This document shows, in pieces, positions 58,659 through 64,000 of a DNA stretch of 64,000 bases. The translations under genes and the position numbers were made by a program. Source of the stretch: Adiantum capillus-veneris. Taxonomy: Eukaryota; Streptophyta; Polypodiopsida; Polypodiales; Pteridaceae. The notes under the pieces are model-generated. The model did no database searches and was not told where the DNA came from. It saw only the letters and a list, made by a program, of their open reading frames with translations. The stretch covers positions 53,712,119 to 53,776,118 of the forward strand of contig CM043952.1 of assembly GCA_014529385.2 (NCBI GenBank). The letters run 5' to 3'. Every line of letters begins with the position of its first letter. Positions within the stretch are counted from its first letter, which is position 1.

Positions 58659-59019
58659 GTCTCCATAGACTGTGATGCCTGCATGAAGCGGCTGAAGAAA
58701 GCCCTCAATGGAATATAGGGTATTGCTGCCTTCACTCATGGTGGGCTCCGTCGATCCAAAAGTACTGGTGAAATGTCTTCAGAAGATAGGGAAGAAGGTG
58801 GATCTTTAGGGCGGCAAGAGTCACTACATCCCCGACAATGACCATCTAGACAACCTCTAGTCATTCAACAGCAACTTCAAAGTTAGTAACAAGAGCAAGA
58901 ACGGTCCAAAGGGCCAATTGCTGTCGTCAGATGTGGATGGAGATGAAGCAGCGTCACCGCCGGAAGTTAACTCTCACATCTTTAGTGATGAGAATGCCAA
59001 CTCTTGCCGAGTTATGTGA
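58659..59019 (+). pseudogene. Captured HIPP (heavy-metal-associated isoprenylated protein) gene fragment
   Basis: Reads, with one frameshift, as a heavy-metal-associated domain followed by a typical HIPP tail. VSIDCDACMKRLKKALNGI carries the CxxC metal-binding motif. After a frameshift comes GSVDPKVLVKCLQKIGKKVD, the usual HIPP second half. A Gly/Asn/Lys-rich linker follows, and the frame ends in CRVM-stop, a CaaX farnesylation box. Three in-frame TAG codons (one after NGI, one after KKVDL, one after HLDNL) and the shift make it a pseudogene. HIPPs bind heavy metals and attach to membranes in vascular plants. It starts after TTTAG, like a 3' splice site, so an upstream exon may be missing. 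The fragment lies inside CACTA-2 and is best explained as transduplication of a host gene. Confidence 0.8.
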
Positions 59020-59079
59020 AAAATTATGTGTTAAATCAGTTTTAAGGTTCTTATAATCCCTGTTAGTTTAGTTCTTTGT

Positions 59080-59155
59080 TTTTAATATAACATAATTTAC
59101 GTTAGATTTAGATTTATATTATATTAGATTAGACTTAGGTTTATTTAGGTTTACC

Positions 59156-59203
<48 letters not shown>

Positions 59204-59345
59204 AAGAAGAGAGTTTTAACGTCGTAGGAAACTATCCCAAAAGACGTTAAAGATTAGGTTAGATGTAGATTTACGTTAAATTAGATTTAGGTTTATTTTT
59301 AGTTAGATTTACGTTTATTTAGATTTACGCTTATTTACGTTAGAT
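59080..59345. repeat. TTAGATTTAGG-type repeats, second block, with (CA)n
   Basis: Second copy of the leader repeat with a CA tract at 59163-59199. It closely matches 58440-58620. Confidence 0.75.
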
Positions 59346-59382
59346 CGAGTCCACACAAGAATTACTTACAAGAATTACTTAC

Positions 59383-59404
59383 GGTTTAGGGTTTAGGGTT
59401 TAGA
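59383..59404 (+). promoter_or_regulatory. Plant telomere-type repeat (telo-box) in the CACTA-2 leader
   Basis: Three near-perfect TTTAGGG units (GGTTTAGGGTTTAGGGTTT). Telo-boxes occur in many plant promoters and bind telomere-repeat factors. Here it lies about 350 bases before the transposase start. Function is inferred. Confidence 0.45.
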
Positions 59405-59475
59405 GTTAGACGAACAGTGAAAAGATCTACTGTGAAAAGATGTTAAGATGCTGTGAAGTGCTATAGCTAGAGAAG

Positions 59476-59629
59476 AGGCAAAGGGGTTTTGTCCACTACA
59501 TGCAGTATCATGTAGACGTGGGTCTATAGATTTTTTGTACCCACAAATATAGGTATTGACCAATAAAGACGAGATTATAACCCGGTGGTTCTGATCTCCG
59601 TGCACCTCTAGACCGAGGTGTGCGGGGAT
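59476..59629 (+). promoter_or_regulatory. CACTA-2 conserved leader block with hairpin
   Basis: AGGCAAAGGGGTTTTGTCC, then TTGACCAATAAAGACGAG, then the stem-loop at 59594-59629. It has the arm ATCTCCGTGCACCTC, the loop TAGACC, and a partner arm that still pairs using two G-U wobbles. The transposase ATG follows about 120 bases later, after a GA tract. Confidence 0.65.
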
Positions 59630-59655
59630 TATTGGACATGACTAGAGAATGTGAG

Positions 59656-59689
<34 letters not shown>

Positions 59690-59751
59690 GATGAAGAATG
59701 CCAATAGAATATTAAATTTGTTGTCCAGGTTATAAGATTTTTATCCTCATT

Positions 59752-62368
59752 ATGAGTAGTGACGAGGATGTGGGACCGTCCAACCGAAACACCTATCTCT
59801 CAACGAGGGTCTTATGTCCTTGTAATCAATGCAAGCATGCTGTGCGACGGACAAGACGTGTTTCTTTGTAGCACGTTCGCGAATTTGGCGAGTTCGATCC
59901 ATCTATTATAGATCGAGTTGTTGCCAATTATAACTCGTCGGACTCTGACACTGGCCAACAGGCAGCAATCTTGCAACCCAATAGACGTGTTCGCACGCGC
60001 TTTGGTCAAGCAGCATATGTGAGGCCACAAGATGTAGCCTCTGACAGCTCGGGGGATGATCATGCAGAGCACATTCCCAACGAGGCAATGTTTGAGCCCG
60101 AGATTGATGAAATGATCGATACGATCATGGATTCAGAAAGGCTTATCTATGATGATATGAAAAGTGAAGCGGATACGCCATTGTATAATGGAGCACGTAT
60201 GTCTAGATTGAAAGCACTCCTGGTTCTTCTCAACATGCAGGCAAAGTTTGGATGGAGTGACACTAGCGTCACAACGCTTTTCAGGTGATCTATTACAATT
60301 AGTTTACTTTAATAAAACTCTAAATGTATAATGATCTGATAGATTTTTACACGACTGTATCGTATTTTTATGTTGTGTAGATTGCTTAAAGAGCACATAC
60401 TACCAGGTGACAATGTGATGCCAGATTCCCGAGATGAAGCAAGAAAGATTTTGCAAAACTTGGGGATGGATTACAATTCTATCCACGCTTGTCCTAATGA
60501 CAATATTGGCCGCAAACAGCGTCTGATGGATCGATAAAACTCCCTAAAGCACCATGGATTTTCACAGGAGCCCAAGAACGCAAAGTAAAAGAGACCATTC
60601 GATCTTTGCGGACCCCCACTGGCGTAATGCACTCGCTCCGAACGTGTTTTACTAAAGAAGGAAAGCTTACCGGTTTGAAGTCACACGATTGGCATAAAAT
60701 GTGTCAGGTATGTTCATAGTGGACTTTAATATCATTGCATAAAATGTAGACTTTAATATCATTGCTGCACATACTTTACAGTTTATTTTACCGATTGCCA
60801 TTGAGGGATGTTTGTCTCTCGACATCCGTAACACAATCTACAAACTTGCAAAGCTGGTGCAATGGATCTCACAAAAGGAGATCAACGTAGACTCCATACC
60901 ATTCGCCAGACTAAATGCTGCGGAGCTTGTGTGCATGTTTGAGAAACATTTTCCTACTACCATGCTAACCATTCAGGTGCATCTTCTTGTTCACATAGTT
61001 GATGAGGTGGAAATAGCTGGCACAGTTTATTCCAGATGCATGTTCTTCTTAGAACGTTTCATGAAAACGCTTAAGGGATATGTGCGTCAAAAGGCACGTC
61101 TGGAGGGTAGCATGGCAGAAGGTTGGTTGGTATCAGAGTCCCTAGTGTACATTGGAGAGTGGCTAGATAGATTTGATAAAGCCCGGGACACGCTATGGCG
61201 AACCATAGATGATGAGCGCATATCTGGGATTGTCATCTGCAATCTCGGTGTTGAGAAGAAGATGATGGAAGATCTAGAGGCTAAAATCAACCGATTTTTC
61301 ATGCTTCACAATCCAGTGATGCAAAAGTGGATTTCACAATATGAGGATGCAAAGCAAGAGCGACAAAGGGCACGAATCGAGTGGAGACGGGGAAGACGAC
61401 CACCGATGCACTATCCGACGGTTCTGGAGAGCCTACCAACATTCATGAGCTTAAGATGGTTGCACAACCAATTGAAAAGCGCACAACAATGCGGTGACAA
61501 AGTGACTGAGGAAGAGTGGGAGTACTCTCGGGGTTGCGCGACCAAGGTAAGTTTGCAATGTACGACTAGCTAGTGACTTTATTTCTAAACGTTTGAACGG
61601 CCACTCATAATCTTTGTTCGTTGTAGTATAAGTCATACACAGCAGCATGGTATAAAGGTCGACATTTTAGGGTGGAACGGATCGACAAAAAGCGTTTTAC
61701 TCAAGATTGTGGAATCATGGCAAAATTTGAACAGTCTAGTCGACGATGTTCCTCTGATGCAGATCCTTTGGTGGCGGAACTCACTTACTTCGGCACGCTA
61801 CAAGAGATTTTGAGGATCGATTTTTGTCCACTTGTTCGACGTGCAATGGTTCAAGATAATCATGGAGGGTCGCAACGCTACTGTGCGTAGAGGAGAGTCT
61901 GGTTTTCTTGAGGTGGATTCTACTAAGAAATGGACTAATCTAAGAGACACTTTCGTACTACCCGAGCATTGTGAACAAGTAAGTATGTAAATAGTTAACA
62001 TCCCCCTTTTACAAGTTATGTGCTTGAAAGCTCTCATGTAAGTTATGTGGCTCTGGCAGGTAATATTTCATCCTACAAAGTCTACATCAAACTGGTGGTA
62101 CGTCATAGAGGTAGCCCCTCGTAGTGCAAGGACGTATGAAGGCTACCATGTGCCAATCACAACGGCATCAATGGAGGAGATCAGAGAAGATGCTCAATCA
62201 GAAGCCGCTGCAGTGGTGCCAGACGAGCATCAAGATGCTACTACTCTATATGGGGTGCATGTAGAGGAGCTACAAAATGAAACAGAGGATATGTGTTTAA
62301 ACGGAGAGCTCTATATAGATATAGGAAGTTATGCTGAGTTATGCGAGGATGAGAGAGAGATCTCTTAA
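59752..62368 (+). pseudogene. CACTA-2 TNP2-like transposase gene, five exons, defective
   Basis: Exon 1 (59752-60287) gives the N-terminal region (FGQAAYVRPQDVASD, GWSDTSVTTLF) with one TAG at 59869-59871, where CACTA-3 has CAG. Exon 2 (from about 60381 to 60707) has GMDYNSIHACPND, then a deletion of the TNP2 core, then LRTPTGVMHSLRTCF and GLKSHDWHK. Exon 3 (60782-61546) is a complete DUF4218 region (CLSLDIRNTIYKLAKLV, LLVHIVDEVEIAGT, RFMKTLKGYVRQKARLEGS) and more. Exon 4 (61627-61978) is DUF4216 with a deletion-frameshift near 61823. Exon 5 (62060-62368) ends in an acidic tail (LCEDEREIS). GT/AG borders are visible at each junction. It belongs to the En/Spm cleaving transposase family but cannot act alone. 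Confidence 0.85.
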
Positions 62369-62640
62369 AGCCACAAATATTGTATTTGAACAATTTTGCT
62401 CCGTGTTGTAAAAGCTCTGGCTCTCTAAGTACCTTCCATGGTGTATAACGCTCTTTTCTACTCGCGCTCACATCTTTTGATTGAAAATTCTGAGTTTTCG
62501 ACTTGCCTCTTCTATCACTCAATTCATTGCGTCATTGTATTTATATGCATCATTACGTCATTGTATTTAATGGTCTTTGCGTCATTGTCTACTCTATTCA
62601 TTCAATATTAAGTTTAAATATTCGTGTGTTTAATGCAGGT

Positions 62641-63942
62641 ATGGATGATGAGGAGTTTCTTTCTTCTTTGTCACCGCAGCAGAGATAGTGGTACGTGGAG
62701 CGTCATCGCTATAGCGCATCATCGCGTGTTCCTACTCCATCCGCATCTCCCTCTCTTTCGGAGCATTCGGCGCTCTCCGAAGCTTCGGCGTCGACGACAC
62801 AATCTTCACACTCGTCTAGACACCGGCGCTCGAGTGGTGGTGGTGGCGGTTGTTGTGGGGATTTCGCCGCCGATGCCTCCACACCGCCTCGTATTCGACG
62901 AGGCTCTTTACCCTCATCTTCTTTGCCCGCCCCCACACCAGCCACAGCATCGCCATCTACGCCAGGTTTTGCGCGGCTGACTGTTCCTAGCAGCTACATA
63001 CCTCTACCTACTCCGCCAAGAGCCACCCCACTCGACACTCCTCGCTTCGGGGCCCAGACGCCGGTGGAGACACCTGGCGTCCGTACCCCCATCGACACGC
63101 CGCTAGAGACCCCTGCCGGGACACCCAGGTTCACGCGTCACCGGCCAGAGGGCTTGCCTTACTCCGTCGACTTCAGCGGCGGCATCATCATGGATGATGA
63201 CGGCAAGAAGGTGATCTCGCGCATGCGTGGTCTTTGCTCTCAACTGTTTAGACACTACATACTAAACAAATGGAGTGAAGTACCAAGTGATTTAAAAAAC
63301 AGAGTCATCAGCATACTTCATGATGAGTTTCCCGTTCTAACACGGGATCAGCGCTTCAATGAAGACCTGATGAAGATTCGAATGCGCGAATACTGCAAAC
63401 ACAAGCGTTCCGAAGTGCAAAAAGCAATCAAGCATGGGTGGAACAAGCCAGATTGGCTGGCCAAAGAAGATTGGAAGAATGCGAAGAAAGCACCGCGCGA
63501 GAATCCCGACAAGTGGAAGCAACAAAAGGATGCAGCCAGAGCGCGAGTAGAGGCAGGGAGCTCGCACCACTTGGGGAGCGGTGGATGGGCATCATTTGAG
63601 GCCGATTTTGTAAGTGTTTTCGCATTGCTCTTTATGTTCGATAGTTTAGGGTTTATGAGTTTTTTAATTCTAACATAATGAAATCTTTGTATGTTTTGAC
63701 AGTGGTCGATGACAGGACGTGATCCCACACCGTACGAGCGCGAGTACGCAGGCAGGAAGGGCTTAAACGCCCTGATGGACATTCTCAGTTCTCGCGGCGG
63801 CATGGTTAGTATTAGGGTTTACTCTTTTCTATTTTTTGTATTGTTTTATAAATGTCGTTATATGTTTATACTTACTGAAAGCTGTCTTTTTTTGCAGAAT
63901 CCGACAGATACGCCGCTTGGACGCGATGAGACGTCTGACTAG
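62641..63942 (+). CDS. CACTA-2 second transposase gene (Transposase_24/TNPA-like), three exons
   Basis: Exon 1 (62641-63609) starts MDDEEFLSSLSPQQR and meets a TAG at 62686-62688; the frame then stays open. A Pro/Ser/Thr-rich domain with TPRATPLDTPRF- and TPVETPGVRTP-type repeats is followed by a conserved helical region: KKVISRMRGLCSQLF, WSEVPSDLKNRVISILHDEF, MREYCKHKRSEVQKAI, PDWLAKEDW, and LGSGGWASFEADF. Exon 2 (63703-63804) reads MTGRDPTPYEREYAGRKGL. Exon 3 (63898-63942) ends DETSD. GT/AG borders match those of CACTA-1 gene 2. Such proteins bind subterminal repeats to assemble the transposition complex. An alternative start after the stop would give a near-complete protein, so function is possible. 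Confidence 0.8.
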
Positions 63943-64000
63943 ACGACGTCAGTTTAGCCGTAGCTAGATAGCATTAGTTTAGGGTTTCTCATAGCTTATG

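Larger units (their letters stand above)
57662..64000 (+). mobile_element. CACTA-2, 5' part (continues beyond the window)
   Basis: Begins CACTACAAGAGG like CACTA-3. It has a perfect palindromic subterminal segment (57738-57766), microsatellites, a captured HIPP gene piece, a leader hairpin and two spliced transposase genes. The 3' terminus lies outside the window. The TNP2-like gene is defective by deletion, nonsense and frameshift, while the second gene has only one visible early stop. Confidence 0.9.

Overview
This is a gene-poor, repeat-saturated stretch of nuclear DNA from a land plant. The evidence is spliced En/Spm-type (CACTA) transposon genes, Ty1/copia and Ty3/gypsy (Tat-like) LTR retrotransposons, an initiator-tRNA-type copia primer site, plant-type TTTAGGG motifs and a captured piece of a plant-specific HIPP (heavy-metal-associated isoprenylated) gene. 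The load of nested elements and long (GA)n/(GT)n tracts would fit a large genome such as a fern, lycophyte or gymnosperm, but the sequence alone does not fix the lineage. I see no intact host gene. No rRNA, functional tRNA, CRISPR or prokaryotic operon structure is visible.

Layout. 1-2949 is degraded retrotransposon sequence; its first 600 bases carry a palindromic repeat. 2950-24539 is one CACTA transposon (CACTA-1) with CACTACAACA termini and a CGT target duplication. It has swollen to 21.6 kb by taking in two head-to-tail LINEs (4607-13034), a LINE tail fragment (3590-3965) and a 6.4 kb LTR element with no visible polymerase (13453-19833). Its own two genes lie at 20011-23590. It sits inside a gypsy fragment (C) whose protease resumes at 24543-24985. 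24990-34098 is the 5' part of a minus-strand Tat-like gypsy element (A: LTR, primer site, repeat-bearing leader, gag, protease, RT). Gypsy A entered an intron of a second CACTA copy (CACTA-3, 34099-37098, minus), which itself appears to sit in a copia leader. 38135-42280 is a minus-strand copia element cut off in RT. 42281-46340 has no recognised gene. 46611-52384 holds two 5'-truncated LINEs in inverted orientation. 53351-56040 is the 3' end of another Tat-like gypsy element (B) with a coiled-coil ORF. 56041-57174 is a PIF1-type helicase remnant, probably from a Helitron. 57662 to the window end is a third CACTA copy (CACTA-2) carrying the HIPP pseudogene, a spliced TNP2-like gene and a spliced second transposase gene.

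How the parts relate. All three CACTA copies share a hairpin upstream of the TNP2-like start and have lost the TNP2 core by different deletions, so none looks autonomous. The LINEs all join microsatellite DNA at their 3' ends and share a terminal stem-loop, which suggests a family adapted to insertion in (GA)n tracts. The LINE's two ORFs lie in one frame separated by a single UAG. The most unusual points are the HIPP capture, the LINE 3'-end and UAG organisation, the CACTA leader hairpin and the palindromic motif shared by gypsy leaders and LTRs.
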